Positions 1-11,660 are shown, numbered from the stretch's first letter. The stretch is 64,000 bases of DNA from Phanerodontia chrysosporium (GCA_001910725.1 MJGA01000005.1:1550001-1614000), one strand, 5' to 3'. The notes: generated by a model from the sequence alone, not told the origin. Numbers and translations are program-made.

Positions 1-1612
1 TCACGGACGCTTCACCAATTTTGTCTTTGACGATCCTGCGTGGAACAGGGCCACCGTGAGCACATGCCTCCGTGCAGTCTGGGGCAGTCGACATACTGGT
101 GTGGAAACTCGACATGCGGGTCCTGCGACTTTACGTAATCAATCAGTTGCTTAAGGCAATCCAAGAATGCCACCATGGCGAAGTCGAAGCGGCGATTGTG
201 CAGCAACCGACCAATGTGCATGTCACCTGAGCCGTACAGCTCATAGGTCGCCTTGTCCGTTGGGATGGTCCGCTCTATGCGAGAGAACGACCCCATGGGT
301 ATCAACCGATACCTGTCGGATAGTCAATCTTGATCTCTGAGCGCGCCCGATAATCTCCTGACTTACCCCTCAAAAGTATAGTCAAGTTTCCTAGCAATCG
401 TGTAGAGCAGAAGCAGAGTTTGTCCCCACGCTGCGTTTATCTCCGCCCACTCGACCTGCAGAGGTCAGATGGTTACGAGCCTGGAAAATGGGGGGCTACG
501 CACAGGTACTCCGGGCACCCGGCCTAACCGGAGGCCATTGATGGTACCGAATACGCCATCATGTCCAATACAAAATGCGTCGTTATAGACGTTTGTGCGT
601 TCAAGCTTATCAAGGGTCGCCGAATCCGCCGCATATGCAGCACGCAACGACGCAAGCTGCGCAGCCTGCTCCGCAGATCTGAGCAGATGAGCGTTGTGCA
701 TTCGCCAGAACCTGCCGCAACAATCAGCGTGAGTTCGCGAATTCGTATTTCGGCGCACTTACTCGGCTTCTTCCTCTTCAAGAGCCTTCTCCTCCAGCTC
801 TAGGGCCCTCAATTCGTCTTCAAGTTGCATCCGATCCTTTTCCGCCGCTTTGAGCTGCTCGACGGCCAGCCGCTCTTCTTCCTTGAGCTTCTCGATCTTA
901 GAGTCTACCTCAGCTTTGCTGGGCCCCTCCCGCTCGCGCTCCTTCTCCTTTCTCACTTCTTTCTCAAACGCAATGTAGCCGTCACGCTCCTTCTTCGTCT
1001 CCTCCAGCTGCTTGCTGAGCATCTCGAGAAGGCTCTGCGTGCATTCCGAGCAGAGGGGGTGATCGACCTCGGTTCGGCTCGAGAGAAGGTTGAAGAGCCG
1101 GAGCGTCGATCGAAGGTGATGAGAGAGGGGCGAAGGGTTTGGGTGCGTCACCTCCTCGACTGCTGGTTGTGGATGCACAGTCGGCGTGTTTTGCCGAGAT
1201 TTCGTGGTTGATGGCTTCTTCGCGTGAGAAGGCGTCGGAGCAGGCGAGGGGATTTTGCGGACGACCGAGTCCTGCAGGAGCACAAAGGACTCATTTGGCA
1301 GCGCGGGCGTACGTTGGGAGGCCTTTCGTGGGGAGAGTGGCGACGAGGATGATGGGCTTTGTGCAGCACGCTGCCATGCTGCCTTGGCAGAAGTCGGCGA
1401 GGGTAGCTGAGCGAGTTTATCTGCTCTTGAAACGTTCCGGGAAGCAGGTGTGGCGGCAGGAGGCAACGACGCGGCGATTATATCGTACGCCGACGGCGAT
1501 AGATCCACCAAGGACTGGTCTAGCTAAGCTTGCACTTAGATGAACGCGTTTTGTCATGAAATGAATGCCATACTTGTAAGGGCTGTTTACATTGTTGGCA
1601 GATGTAGTTCAT
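1..1612 (-). CDS. ATG6: Beclin-1/Atg6 (Vps30), partial at 3' end
   Basis: Scaffold subunit of the class III PI3-kinase complex (with Vps34 and Vps15) in autophagosome formation and vacuolar sorting. The protein starts [13 protein letters not shown], giving the N-terminal CxxC pair, in a 39-nt first exon (1574-1612). A 50-nt intron (1524-1573) follows, then LDQSLVDLS. Next come a low-complexity linker, a Glu/Lys-rich coiled coil opening with [15 protein letters not shown] (about 1020-1060), and the evolutionarily conserved domain ([45 protein letters not shown]). I infer six exons; the last visible intron is 36-96, after which the frame reads [10 protein letters not shown] and runs off the window. 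About 20-30 C-terminal residues are missing. The family assignment is very secure; exact splice sites are by eye. Confidence 0.95.
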
Positions 1613-2501
1613 TTTGTACAGTATGAATCTGAAAGCCTATATGTTGGATCATTTTCTCACAGCAGACACAGAACGCAGGACGTACCCTTCCTGATTGTAC
1701 ACAGAATTCGAGATAATAATAGGCAGTCCTTGGTTGGTTGGGTATCTGGGTAAGAGGACGAGGTGAGATGAGAGTCGAGACCAAGCGACGAGGGACGCGC
1801 GCGGCTCGCCTGCACTCTAGGCGCCCGCGTGGCGCAAAGCGCCTGAGCCAGGTGGCTGCGACTTGGCCTGCACATCCATCTTGAGTCGAAGCAGAGGTTA
1901 GCATTCTAGACCCCAACTCTACACCCTCGAGTTGTAAAGTACGCTGAGCGGTGCATCCTCTGAACTGCTAGAGTATACAGGCACTGCAAAGCACAGCGTT
2001 TTCCGCACGCGACCCCGAAGGATTGAAACGTTGTCGCGGGGAGTTCTATGAAGTTCTGCGCGCCGCGAACAAGACTCTGCTCACAGTCGTCATCGTATCA
2101 TGGGTATGCGTCTAGGAAGAGTCCTCATGCTCGACCACATCGGACCTTGGTGAACCTGTGGCGGTGCGGACTCCCGAACCAGCCGGCAAAGTGCCAATAC
2201 GAGGACCTCGTCGCGTCCGCGCACTTCCGTCGCGACGCCTAGGCACGATTATGGTCGGACTATGACACTTCCCTGTGCCCAATACAAACGATCTTCGAGC
2301 GGTACTGTCTACTTTTGTGGACTCGCGTGCACGGTACGTTACCCCGTGTGGTGTTGTATGCGCGCGCGTTGTTCACTTGCAGGCCTCTTACAGGGTGACC
2401 TGCCTTGCGTCAACGCCGTCGGTGATGTACCGGTATTCCGACAAGTGGAATCTGCTGCATCGTCATCGTCCCTCTCGAACGCCCGCTGCCGTACCCAACT
2501 C
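1613..2501. other. Intergenic, divergent promoters of ATG6 and the caspase gene
   Basis: About 890 bp between two divergent genes. Short open frames exist here but none has recognisable protein content or convincing splice structure. I see no repeats or RNA genes. Confidence 0.6.
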
Positions 2502-2510
2502 CTATAAAGG
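2502..2510 (+). promoter_or_regulatory. TATA-like box of the caspase-domain gene
   Basis: CTATAAAGG lies about 113 bp upstream of the ATG at 2622, at a plausible distance for a fungal core promoter with a short 5' UTR. Assigned from sequence and position only. Confidence 0.5.
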
Positions 2511-2621
2511 CGGCACTGCAGTCAGGCCGGGGACAGCCAACACTCTCCCGCTGACCCCGATCAGCGAAGGCTGCCCATCACGTTGTCCATCAGTACCTTC
2601 CTTTGTTTGCTTTTATGCATC

Positions 2622-4621
2622 ATGGCGACTAGGATATTTGCCCTCGTTATTGGTGAGTTGACGGTCTGTTTCCTCGTATGTACCTGCCAGTTCATCTCCG
2701 GTCTCAAGGCATCGACAAGTACAAGAGCGGGAACATCTGGGACCAAGAGTCCTGTGTTGACGACGCGCAATCTATCAGGCGCTGGCTCATACAGGACTTG
2801 CATGTCCCCCGAGAGCATGTTTGCCTTCTCACTGATGCGCAGGCCACGAAGCACGCTATTGAAGACAAATTCCAGAACCACCTCCTAAATAACCCTGCTA
2901 TCGAGAAGGGTGACGCCATGCTCATCTATTTCGCCGGGCACGGCGGATCAATGCCTTCGCCACGAGGCTGGTACAATGACGGCATGAAGGAAGTGGAAGT
3001 CCTTTGTCCGTACGATCACGACTGCAAGACTCCCGAAGGACGTGTCGCTGGTATATCCGACCGTTCATTTCACGCTATGCTTCGCGACCTTGCCGACGCC
3101 AAAGGCGACAACATCACAGTCATTTTTGACTGTTGCTTCTCACCAACGGAAGTTCGCAACAGACGTAATGTTCGCTATACGCCAACCGTCAAGGCCACTC
3201 CGGACGATCTCTACAGTGGACTCTGGCGCAGCGCCCCCGCTCATTCAACTTCCACCGATCTCTACCGAGGTTTTGCCCGTAAGGATCGCGACACCCACGT
3301 TCTCTTCGCTGCGGCTCGCTCCGGCGGATGCGCCCACGCTAGCAAGGCTGGCGGGCTCTTTACTCACGCTCTTCTATCTGTCAAGGACACCGAGCCCCTT
3401 CACGCACTTCCCTGCACCGAGTTCCTCGAGCTCGTCGAGGAGCGCATGGAGGGTCATAAGCCGGTTGTTGTCGGTCGCAACAAGGAACGGCTGCTATTCA
3501 ATGGAGTCCCCTTCCAGCCTGACCCACGGTTCGTCCCTGTCGACATGTACGACTACGACAACGTGCGTGTGGAGGCAGGTGCCATCCATGGCATCGTGGA
3601 GGGCACAGAGTTCTCCCTGCATTCCCACAACTACATGGGTTCCGTCAACCCGATCTACGCCTCTTACGTCGCGTCAGAAGTTCATCCTACCTGGTGTCTC
3701 GCACGCACGAAATCCCAGGCGAAGCCACGCTCCTTCCAAGGGTGGGCGCGTGTCACCAAATGGAACAACCGTGTCCCTTTTCGTGTACACCTCCGTCGCT
3801 CCCTCTTCTCCGTGTTCCGCCGTTGCCGTCTCCGCCGTGCCATCCCCTTGCAGACATCCTCGAGCACCTCAATCGACCAGTCCAGGACCGGGGTGAACAT
3901 CGTTCGCGTACGCAATGCCGCACACGCGGACGTTTCCGTCACGCTTCGGAAGCACGAGATGGTCGTCGAGCGGCACGACGCTATGGTCGCTACGAACTGT
4001 CGACGCATCATCCATCTCCCGAGCAGCGACTCAGGCGCAGACGTCCGCACGATCGAGTCTGCAGCGCGTTTCCACCTGCACCTGCACCGCAAGAACCCGG
4101 AACGACCGATGCTCGGGTTGGTCACGATGGAGCTGTACCGCCTGGATCCCGCGACGTGGACGCGTGCCAGCGGGAATCTGCTTGTTAACGGACACGCGCA
4201 GATCGTCGACGACGAGAAGGACGCAGTCTACTCCGTCGTTCTCCATAACTACTCCGACCACGACCTCTGGCCATACCTCGTCAGCATGGACTCGACGGGG
4301 TACAGCATCAGCATGGTATACCACCCCGACCCCGACGATCCGCAGCCGCCACTCCGCAAACACTCGCACATGGTTATCGGCTCCGGAACTCTCGACTCGG
4401 AGGCGCTCTCATTCAGCCTTGGCGACGATGTCAACGCGGGCGCTGGCTTCCTCAAGCTCTTCGTTTCCTCCGTCTTCACCCCCATGTCATTCATCGAACA
4501 GGGCGCCACAGTCCCTAGCGCTTCTCATGTCCCCAAGGAAAAATCCGGAGCGAAGCATGCCAGCGAGCTTTGGGATACTGTCGTCGCTTGCGTCAACATC
4601 GTGCGCAAGACGGCTGTTTGA
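2622..4621 (+). CDS. Caspase-domain (peptidase C14) protein
   Basis: Member of the large basidiomycete caspase-domain family. The ATG is at 2622; one 56-nt intron (2653-2708) joins MATRIFALVIG to IDKYKSGNIWD, giving 647 aa. The N-terminal 280 residues form the caspase fold. The His of the dyad sits in YFAGHGG (about residue 88) and the Cys in FDCCFS (about residue 153). The residue after the Cys is Phe where His is usual (DCCHSG), so proteolytic activity cannot be assumed. The remaining 350 residues are the family's C-terminal region, which I cannot tie to a known domain. Roles in programmed cell death or heterokaryon recognition are suggested for the wider family but unproven here. The neighbouring HET gene is convergent. 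Confidence 0.88.
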
Positions 4622-4772
4622 ATAGGTTGTATGCGCTCGGACTTTTGCATCAGCATGATACCTTTCGGCTGCGCCACCATGATACCACTATTCTATCGTT
4701 ATATCTAGGCTGTCATAGAACAGGACTTCTAGCCAAGCCACAGTAAATACGCTTGTATTTGTACGAGATCCT

Positions 4773-7049
4773 TTATACCAATGTATCATTATACATACTT
4801 CTGAACGCACCATCTTTCCCACCTGTACGACGTCCTGGTGTGTCGCGGGCTTTCTCATCTCTGAGGTATTCTACGCTGATATTCTGTCTGCCCGGCTTGA
4901 GCTGCAGCTCAGTCGCAAACCGTCTCGCCTCGTCGAAATCCAAAATCAGTAGTCCCCATCTGACAGCGGCCACAAAGCGTCTGTCCTCGAAGACCTCGTC
5001 AGATATCAACTCCGTAATAACCCAGTATCGCGGATAATCTTCTTCTCCTGGAATGAGCTTCCAATCGGGGTACCCTATCAGAGCATACGGCCGGTCGGAG
5101 AAGCCAGTGTCACGGTTTTGCAATGTACTGCAACTCAGGCGGATTGGTGAGCGGTCCCCAACGGCGATCTGTGCGAACGTTGCGCCATCGGGTCTACCCT
5201 TGGTAACCGCATGGCTAATGCGACACCGACGTAGGACGGTGATGTCATACGAGTTGGGTGCCAGTCGGGGCAGAGAAAGGTACGCTAAGTCCATCCCAGG
5301 TTCTCTTGTGGCGAGGTGTGAATAGTCCGCCAGCCAAAATTTGGCGGGTGGTCCTCCAGGGAACACGGGGGGCGGGTGGTGCTGCAGCTGTCCCCACGAC
5401 GGCCACAAGTCAAAGGGAGGTTGCGCTTCTGGGGCGCTAGGGTGGAAGAACAGCTCGCCCAGGACCGTAGGCGGGAGATGTTTGACGAGCAAAGCCCATG
5501 CAGATTCGATGGTGATCGTCTCGTCGTACACGGGGAGGGTGCGGCAGCCGAGTAGGTAGGCTAGCCCCGAAATCCTGTCGACCTCCGTCGCACAATAGCG
5601 GGCGGCCAGCAGCGGAAGGAGAGGTGAGATGTGCGGGAAGTCCGCCCTCCCCCTGATATCTCGAGCTCGGGCGAGGACGTTTTGTAGTCTTCTGAAGAAC
5701 GCGTCACCATCGAGCAAACGATCGCCGGTGACTCCGCCAAGTATCCATCTTTCCGATGTCTCCTGCAAAGTCCAGACACGGTTAAACCAGTGCCGCGATG
5801 AGCTGCAGGTTTCGGCGGAGGTGTCGAGAGCCAAACCGAGCCCGTTGAAATACGTGATGACATATGCGTCTGGATTGTCGAAGATGCTGCCAATGGTGGG
5901 GATATCTAGCTTCCACTCCTCCTTGCGTTTCGCCTCGTATTTCCGATATTCTCCATCGCCCTCATCCAACTTCTGCCTTAGGCATAGCACGTCTAGCCAG
6001 ACGTACTCTGCGCCCATGTTCAGCATCTCCACACGGATGTGCTCGAGTGTCGTACTGCGAGGGATCGGAACCGGCCATTGCTCGCTATTGATCCTTGTCC
6101 AAACCTTGTGTCTCTCGTCCTCGTCGACCCAGCTGTGAGACACGCGGCATACAGACATGCTTAGACATGCCTCTCGCGTGTCGTCGCAGTACAGCTTGGG
6201 ATCAAACGCGTAGATCGGGAGGACACGGTTGCTGCAGAGATCCCAGAGCCGCCGTGGGGGTATACGGGAAGGGGATATGCAATTTTCACGAATAGCGTAT
6301 CTGCGCAGCTCGACGTCTTGTTTCCGGCGCTCGTTGATGTCTCGTGGTATGTCATCGAAGGCCGTTGCGGAAGACGTCCACCAGGGGCGAAGGTACCCAT
6401 AGGCTTGTCCGAAGTCAGATGTGATATCCAAGATGTCAACCAGACATGCACGGAGGCCGTGCACCTCCATCCCGTAATCTGTGCCAAATACCAAGTTGAG
6501 AGTATCGAGGAACGCTTGGAGCTCAACAGCCTGGAATGTTCTGTCTGCGAGCGCGTCTGGAATTGCTTTCGCCCCGACATGGAGCCATTGAAGAGGGATA
6601 TTGGAGCGAGAGGCCGGCGTGAGCGTAAATCGCGAGCCTCTAGGCACCGACGTATCGAACATGGCTCGCTTGAGAAACTCTTCCGAGACGCCACCGGCAG
6701 CAGCTAACTTGGCTGCACGCCAAATGGCCAGGTTTGGGAGGGGGCGGCTGTATTCCCGCCAACTTCTGAACCACGGGTTTTGTACCTGAACAACTCTTTG
6801 TCCCGGCTCCTGAAACTCCCACCAGAATGCAGTATCCCGCGACCATGGAGGTCTCTGGTGTACGAGGTGGGTTGAGTCGTCAAGTTGCATGATATACTCA
6901 TCGTCCTTCAGACTACGTATGCTTTCGTCCTGAAGAAATATTATAGTTACTCTTCGATTCAGAAATACTGGCCTGCTCACCAGTGCACAACGAGTAGGTT
7001 GGCTGGCCATTGACAGCCGCCTACTCAGTACGCTCGACTTACGCCACAA
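4773..7049 (-). CDS. HET-domain (heterokaryon incompatibility) protein
   Basis: A continuous 758-codon frame with the HET hallmark EYVWLDVLCLRQ near residue 365, followed by YVITYFNGLGLAL and HWFNRVWTLQE (about residues 410-445), which are the conserved HET blocks. In fungi these proteins can trigger cell death after fusion of unlike strains; many copies have no known role. The C-terminal 300 residues match no family I know. The first ATG at 7049 precedes a poorly conserved stretch, so the true start may be further in, for example near IMQLDD, and a short in-frame intron is possible. No signal peptide or membrane segment is evident. Confidence 0.85.
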   Translation of the reverse strand: MWRKSSVLSRRLSMASQPTRCALVSRPVFLNRRVTIIFLQDESIRSLKDDEYIMQLDDSTHLVHQRPPWSRDTAFWWEFQEPGQRVVQVQNPWFRSWREYSRPLPNLAIWRAAKLAAAGGVSEEFLKRAMFDTSVPRGSRFTLTPASRSNIPLQWLHVGAKAIPDALADRTFQAVELQAFLDTLNLVFGTDYGMEVHGLRACLVDILDITSDFGQAYGYLRPWWTSSATAFDDIPRDINERRKQDVELRRYAIRENCISPSRIPPRRLWDLCSNRVLPIYAFDPKLYCDDTREACLSMSVCRVSHSWVDEDERHKVWTRINSEQWPVPIPRSTTLEHIRVEMLNMGAEYVWLDVLCLRQKLDEGDGEYRKYEAKRKEEWKLDIPTIGSIFDNPDAYVITYFNGLGLALDTSAETCSSSRHWFNRVWTLQETSERWILGGVTGDRLLDGDAFFRRLQNVLARARDIRGRADFPHISPLLPLLAARYCATEVDRISGLAYLLGCRTLPVYDETITIESAWALLVKHLPPTVLGELFFHPSAPEAQPPFDLWPSWGQLQHHPPPVFPGGPPAKFWLADYSHLATREPGMDLAYLSLPRLAPNSYDITVLRRCRISHAVTKGRPDGATFAQIAVGDRSPIRLSCSTLQNRDTGFSDRPYALIGYPDWKLIPGEEDYPRYWVITELISDEVFEDRRFVAAVRWGLLILDFDEARRFATELQLKPGRQNISVEYLRDEKARDTPGRRTGGKDGAFRSMYNDTLV

Positions 7050-7888
7050 CGAGCTCCTACGTCTCGAAATATCCTCGGTATTGTCTTCGCTAGCTTGTAT
7101 CGCGCTATCACTATCTGTCTAAGGAGTCAGCATAGTGGGTCAAGCACGCTAGATGTTGCGTCACTGACAGTACCCTGATAAACGTATCGTCGAAAATCGG
7201 CGAACCTTCGCAACTATCCGGGATTTGGCTTCAGACACCCTTCTAAACAAGCTGGAGGGCAGTATCTCGCTCTGTTCATGAACTACAGTCTGTGAGATAT
7301 CGAGTCAACATTTGGACCAGTGCATAACCTAGGTGATTTACCGGGCTGTCGGAGTATCGTCGAGAAGGAATATGACGGTCTCGCTCTGCAAAGCCCCTAC
7401 GTGGTGCGCTATCAGTTCGACCAGACATGGCTCCAACGGTCGTATATGCGAAGGCTGATCAATTCGAGTGAGTATCTGAGTGTACCGTAACGCCCTGACA
7501 GGACGCGCTCACCCATGCTTGGGACTCGGTAAGAGGGCAGCTGGTCTTCATCGCTGTATGCAGCATCCCGCACGACCTGCCTCAAAGCGGCGCACAGCCT
7601 GGCAACAACGAGGCAGAAGGTAATAGGAAATGGCACGTGCTTGCCGATATCATCCAGGCCCTGCCACGCTTCAGGCTGTCCGGGCAAGAGGACCAAGTTT
7701 ACATCGTCTCCTGTATCAGACAAGAGATTTTCAACTGCGAGTAGTGGCTGGAAACACACAATAGCAGAAGCAGCTCCTGAAACCAGTATTTATCGATAGG
7801 GTTATAACTCCAGGAGACATCGAAATAGTGTCACACCTCATGATCATACGCCAAAGTCCTTCAGCAGATACCCAAGTCGAGATTCTGC
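7050..7888. other. Intergenic region
   Basis: About 840 bp between the HET gene start and the 3' end of the WBP4-like gene. One 115-codon frame on the minus strand (7412-7759) has no recognisable content and is not called. Confidence 0.55.
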
Positions 7889-9034
7889 TCACAATCGTCT
7901 GCCGCGACCCCCAGCTGAGGCCGTAGGTGCTTTACGCTTCTTGAACAGGCTCGGAGGCGCCATTGAGGTGACGGTCTCTGGCTCCTGCTTGACTTCCGGT
8001 GGTGCCTCCGCTTTGACCTCCGGGGCTTGCTCTTCGGAAGGAGCGTCCTGCCCTGATGTTGGTACTGGTGCTTCAGGGACTGCCAAGGGAACTTCCCCTT
8101 TGACAGCCTGAGTGTCAGCTCCAACCTGGTCTGTGGACGAAGGTCCAGGCTGTTTGGCTTCTCCAGGCTTAGCCCAGCCTCTCGCAGACCATTTCGGCAT
8201 TTCAGTTGCGTTGGGGTTTGAGATAGCGGGTGCAAGACGAATGGGTGCGGGTGACTCCTCCTTGGGTAGAGGAGGTTCGGTCGGTTCTTCCTTCTTCGCC
8301 TTGAGCTTAATAGGTATAAGGCCGGGGTCGTAGATTTCACCGAGGCCAGTATTGAGCTTCTTTCGTCGCAACCTAAATTGGCGTGCGTCTTCATCGTCTG
8401 GCGGAGCTTCTGCCTCGCGCTTCAGAGTCTGTTGCGTAGCCGCGGCGGGCGCGCCAACTGCTCCATCTTCCACGCCCTCTGCCCGCTCTTCTCCATCTCC
8501 GGTCTCCTCAGCGTGCACCGGCTCCTCAATAGCCACAACTTCCCAAGCACCGACAACACCTTCGTTCCTCCGCCTCTCTTCTTCCGCCTTCCGCCGTTCC
8601 TCGTCAGGATCTGTGATGCCTAATGACGCGGCAGTGGTGTAGTTCGCATACGGGTCGGAGGGCCTCGCGGGTTTGCTCGGACCTGCCTGAGGCTGCTTTG
8701 CAATAGGAGCACCACTGCTACCTGGCTTCACCAGACCGGAACCGACGTCTTGCGCGAATGATGCGGCTGCAGCCTGCGAGCATGTAAACGTTTGCGACGT
8801 GTATGACGGATCCACCCTGCTCACCCGTTCTATTCGAACCATCTCCCGCTTCTCCTCCTCTAGGTCCTGCTTCCGCTTCTCGCCAGCCTTGTACAGCCCT
8901 CGTACGAACCGCTCGACGTTGCCCTTGTGCTTCAAACCATTTTCGTGTTGAGTCCGCGATGGCTTGTCATCTGCGATGTAGATGTTGCAGTACTTGCAGA
9001 AGTACTTCTTGTGGGAGACCCAGTATTCACTCAT
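7889..9034 (-). CDS. WBP4: U1-type zinc-finger splicing factor, WBP4/FBP21-like
   Basis: The N-terminus MSEYWVSHKKYFCKYC followed by a His pair (QHENGLKHKGN) is the matrin/U1-C type C2H2 finger that opens WBP4/FBP21, a spliceosome-associated protein. A 51-nt in-frame intron (8774-8824, GTGAGC...CTCGCAG) almost certainly interrupts the frame; removing it joins MVRIER to AAAASFAQDV, so the protein is about 364 aa rather than 381. The rest is low complexity and charged, ending in SLFKKRKAP...GGRGRR, a nuclear-type basic tail. I see no WW domain, unlike animal WBP4. Start chosen because the finger begins at residue 1. Confidence 0.85.
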   Translation of the reverse strand: MSEYWVSHKKYFCKYCNIYIADDKPSRTQHENGLKHKGNVERFVRGLYKAGEKRKQDLEEEKREMVRIERVSRVDPSYTSQTFTCSQAAAASFAQDVGSGLVKPGSSGAPIAKQPQAGPSKPARPSDPYANYTTAASLGITDPDEERRKAEEERRRNEGVVGAWEVVAIEEPVHAEETGDGEERAEGVEDGAVGAPAAATQQTLKREAEAPPDDEDARQFRLRRKKLNTGLGEIYDPGLIPIKLKAKKEEPTEPPLPKEESPAPIRLAPAISNPNATEMPKWSARGWAKPGEAKQPGPSSTDQVGADTQAVKGEVPLAVPEAPVPTSGQDAPSEEQAPEVKAEAPPEVKQEPETVTSMAPPSLFKKRKAPTASAGGRGRRL

Positions 9035-9619
9035 AACGACTCGGGGCAGGGAAGGTAGAGGTGTAAGAATGCGTTAAGTATTCTCAGAGGTCCGTGAAGG
9101 AAGCGAGTGAGGGAGAACAGCACTGCCATATTAGGCGGAAGGCTTTGTGGCGACGTCCCTCATTAAGCAAGGTATTTCCCACGCCCTCCCAGCTCGTCCG
9201 TGAGCGTATGTATCTACTACACTCTGGAGCTCGAAACTGACCTGATGGCACTCTGTATTCGATATCACACTAGGGACTGTTACGTACGCAGAACAGTATG
9301 ATGCTAATTGAGCTGCTAGGCTGATGACAGAATAGGCGTGAGGCTGACTTTTCTGTTCGACATCACCCCAGATTATGCTAGGCTTCCCGCACTGGTGTTA
9401 CACTGGTTCGTTGGCAGGAAAAATCAATATTTAATCTCCCCAGTGCAACAGGCCTCGAGCACGACTCTCTAGTGTTGTTGGAGATTCTGTCTCAGGCCTC
9501 GCATATCTTGTGTTCAGCCCTTCACAGTGGGTGCATGCAGCGTCGAGGGGGGTCCAAGAGTTTAAGTCTGAGGGTGGCCTGGACTAGGAAAAAAGCACTA
9601 CCAAGTATGGGTATAACCC
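9035..9619. other. Intergenic region
   Basis: About 585 bp upstream of the WBP4-like gene and downstream of tRNA-Phe. I see no coding signal, repeat or structured RNA. Confidence 0.5.
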
Positions 9620-9624
9620 AAAAA
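9620..9624 (-). terminator. RNA polymerase III terminator of tRNA-Phe
   Basis: A run of five T on the minus strand, three bases past the tRNA 3' end, is a normal pol III stop. Confidence 0.7.
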
Positions 9625-9627
9625 TTA

Positions 9628-9710
9628 TGCCAGGAGCGTGGATTGAACACGCGACCTCCAGAACACCATTTCGCTTCAGTCTGTTGCTCTCCCAGCTGAG
9701 CTATCCCGGC
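9628..9710 (-). tRNA. tRNA-Phe(GAA) with a 10-nt intron
   Basis: The minus strand folds as a full cloverleaf: acceptor GCCGGGA/TCCTGGC, D arm GCTC...GAGC, T arm GCGTG-TTCAATC-CACGC, discriminator A at 9628. The anticodon loop begins CTGAAG, giving anticodon GAA. About 10 extra nucleotides after the base next to the anticodon are the canonical position of a tRNA intron. Eukaryotic nuclear tRNA-Phe genes commonly carry such an intron. The 27-43 pair reads A-G, a mismatch at the end of the anticodon stem. Confidence 0.93.
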
Positions 9711-10940
9711 CTTACATAATATTGGACAACGTTAGAACTCCAAGTCTTTCTTTAAGCTCCACAGCTGAATTACTGACTTGTTGCTCTCGGCTGCATGCTC
9801 TACTCAAGCCTCAGATACAAAGATGCACATTGTTTCATTGCCACGCTATTCCCCCTCCTACAATTTCTTGGTCCTGGCAGCAAGCCCACCCATCTTGTTA
9901 TAGAGATTGTAGCGTGTCGGTTGTACCAACTCCACACCGTGACTCGAGATGGGGGTGAGCCTCGAACAGCAAGGTCGGCAGGTGGAAAACCCCGAGACAA
10001 CTGAAAGTTATTTTTTAGCGCATCCGCAATATGACTGTGTGTGGCAACCCTTAAAATCGAGTCCACGCGATACGATTGTGAACCTCTACGAACCATTATC
10101 GCCCGATTAGGTCCCGCACCCGGAAGCGCCGAAACACCGTTGCGCGAGGCGCCTCACGAGGACCGAGCTCTAAACTTCCTGCACGCTACAAGTCGCCGTC
10201 TGTGGGCCTCTATGATCCGGCCATCCAACGTGCGTAGCACCTATTGTCGCAAAGATCACTCTCAAATTACATCAAAACAAGAAGCAGTAGTTACCCGCGA
10301 TCAGCCGCGTTTCCCAGGATTTTTTTTGTTTTTGCTTGCAGAGAATCTAAGCTCCTTGCGTGAAGTTCGAGGCTTTAATCGAACATTCGAACTTCTATGA
10401 GCCTCGCACCGTAGTTGCAAGGCAGTCAATGCCGCTATTACGTCCATCGCGGTGGCGCAGAGGTCATACTACTAGTCAACGGTGCGTGATCACTGCCACC
10501 GTCCAGCTCACAGGACTGTACACTAACAATGACAGCGCGGGTGCGCATCAAGTGGCACATCTTTGCGCACGGATACGAAGAAGCTCCTTCTTCCCGCGTC
10601 CCTGGCATCTCCCGCACGCTCCCGAGCTGTGATGTTTCATCGCGGATGTCCGCGGTGTAGTACCTTGCGAGGGTGGCGCACTCCGGACGTCGACAGCCCC
10701 GGACGAGCTCACGGGACCATCGATCAAATCCTCAACATTTTTCCTACGTAGCGTGCAAGATTTTCAAGAGTACCTCATCGGTGCGGCTGTGCACGTGGGG
10801 TATGTTCTGATGTTCAGACTTCTCAGCAGTAGCGTTCTGTGGACCCTGGTTGCTCTGTAGAACGCAAAGCACCTTCGTCCGGCGCAAACTGACAATGTAC
10901 TTGCAGGGCTTGCCGTGCAATGAGCGCCACGAGAGCGACA
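9711..10940. other. Intergenic region
   Basis: About 1.2 kb between tRNA-Phe and the small secreted protein gene. Scattered open frames of up to 119 codons have no recognisable product. I find no transposon ends or tandem repeats. Confidence 0.5.
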
Positions 10941-10949
10941 ATATAAAAA
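10941..10949 (+). promoter_or_regulatory. TATA box of the small secreted protein gene
   Basis: ATATAAAAA is 77-85 bp upstream of the ATG at 11026 and is followed by a C/T-rich leader, the usual layout of a strongly expressed fungal secreted-protein gene. Confidence 0.65.
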
Positions 10950-11025
10950 GCCTGCGGGAGGACGTGAAGTCCCTCACGCTTGACCTCTCGCAAGCAGTGT
11001 CCTCCTCACCTCTCCTTTGATCACC

Positions 11026-11660
11026 ATGGTCTTCAGCAGCAAGTCCGTTCTCCTCACCGCTGTCATGCTCGCTGTCTCTGCACAGCAGAGCATGGCCGTT
11101 TGTAGCCCCGGTCAAATGGGTTCGTATCGCGTCCTCATCTTGTATCAATGTCGTGGCTGACCTCATGAGCATAGCGGTTGGAACCGAGATGGTCAGTCCG
11201 ATTCCGTCTTCATTCTGATTATACTCACCATACGCGCCGTATTCTCCTATTAGCTTCAAATGGTTCGTTTGCATATACTGTACCGGAGATTGTAGCTGAC
11301 ATCCAACTATGCAGTTCACCGGACCCGCCTCAGCTTTCGACGAATACAGCGGCTTCCTGATGGCTAACAACTGCGGCCTCATTGCGCAGAACGGCCTTAC
11401 TCAGGCTAAGAACCAGATGTGCAGGGGAGGGTACACCGGGGGTGCTTCGGTTACGTGCGACAGCAACGGCAAGTACGTACGAGGCCGAGACTCTCTGAAA
11501 GGACGTCGCTGATCAGTGCTCTCTGGTGCTTTCCAGCCCTACTGCTGCGGTCGATACCCAAGGTCAGCACTGGTCGTGCTTCCCGACCAACGACGACAGC
11601 TGCGACGTCGGAGGATCAGGCGGCAGGTTCACGGTCCTGGCCTGCTGCAATCGCAACTAG
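11026..11660 (+). CDS. Small secreted cysteine-rich protein
   Basis: Four exons (11026-11119, 11175-11191, 11315-11472, 11537-11660) give a 130-residue protein. The N-terminus MVFSSKSVLLTAVMLAVSAQQ is a signal peptide ending near SMA-VCSPG. The mature part holds eight Cys in the order VC..NNC..MC..TC..SC..SC..ACC. The spacing is not that of a hydrophobin, and I do not recognise the family. The second exon is only 17 nt, set between phase-1 and phase-0 introns. The core promoter has a good TATA box. It may act outside the cell, but function is unknown. Confidence 0.8.

Noticed and set aside
3042..3896. Long second-frame ORF (284 codons) inside the caspase gene, with more overlapping frames to 4625
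   Set aside because: Shadow frames of a GC-rich coding region: Ser/Thr/Arg/Pro-biased, no conserved motifs, while the main frame matches its family throughout.
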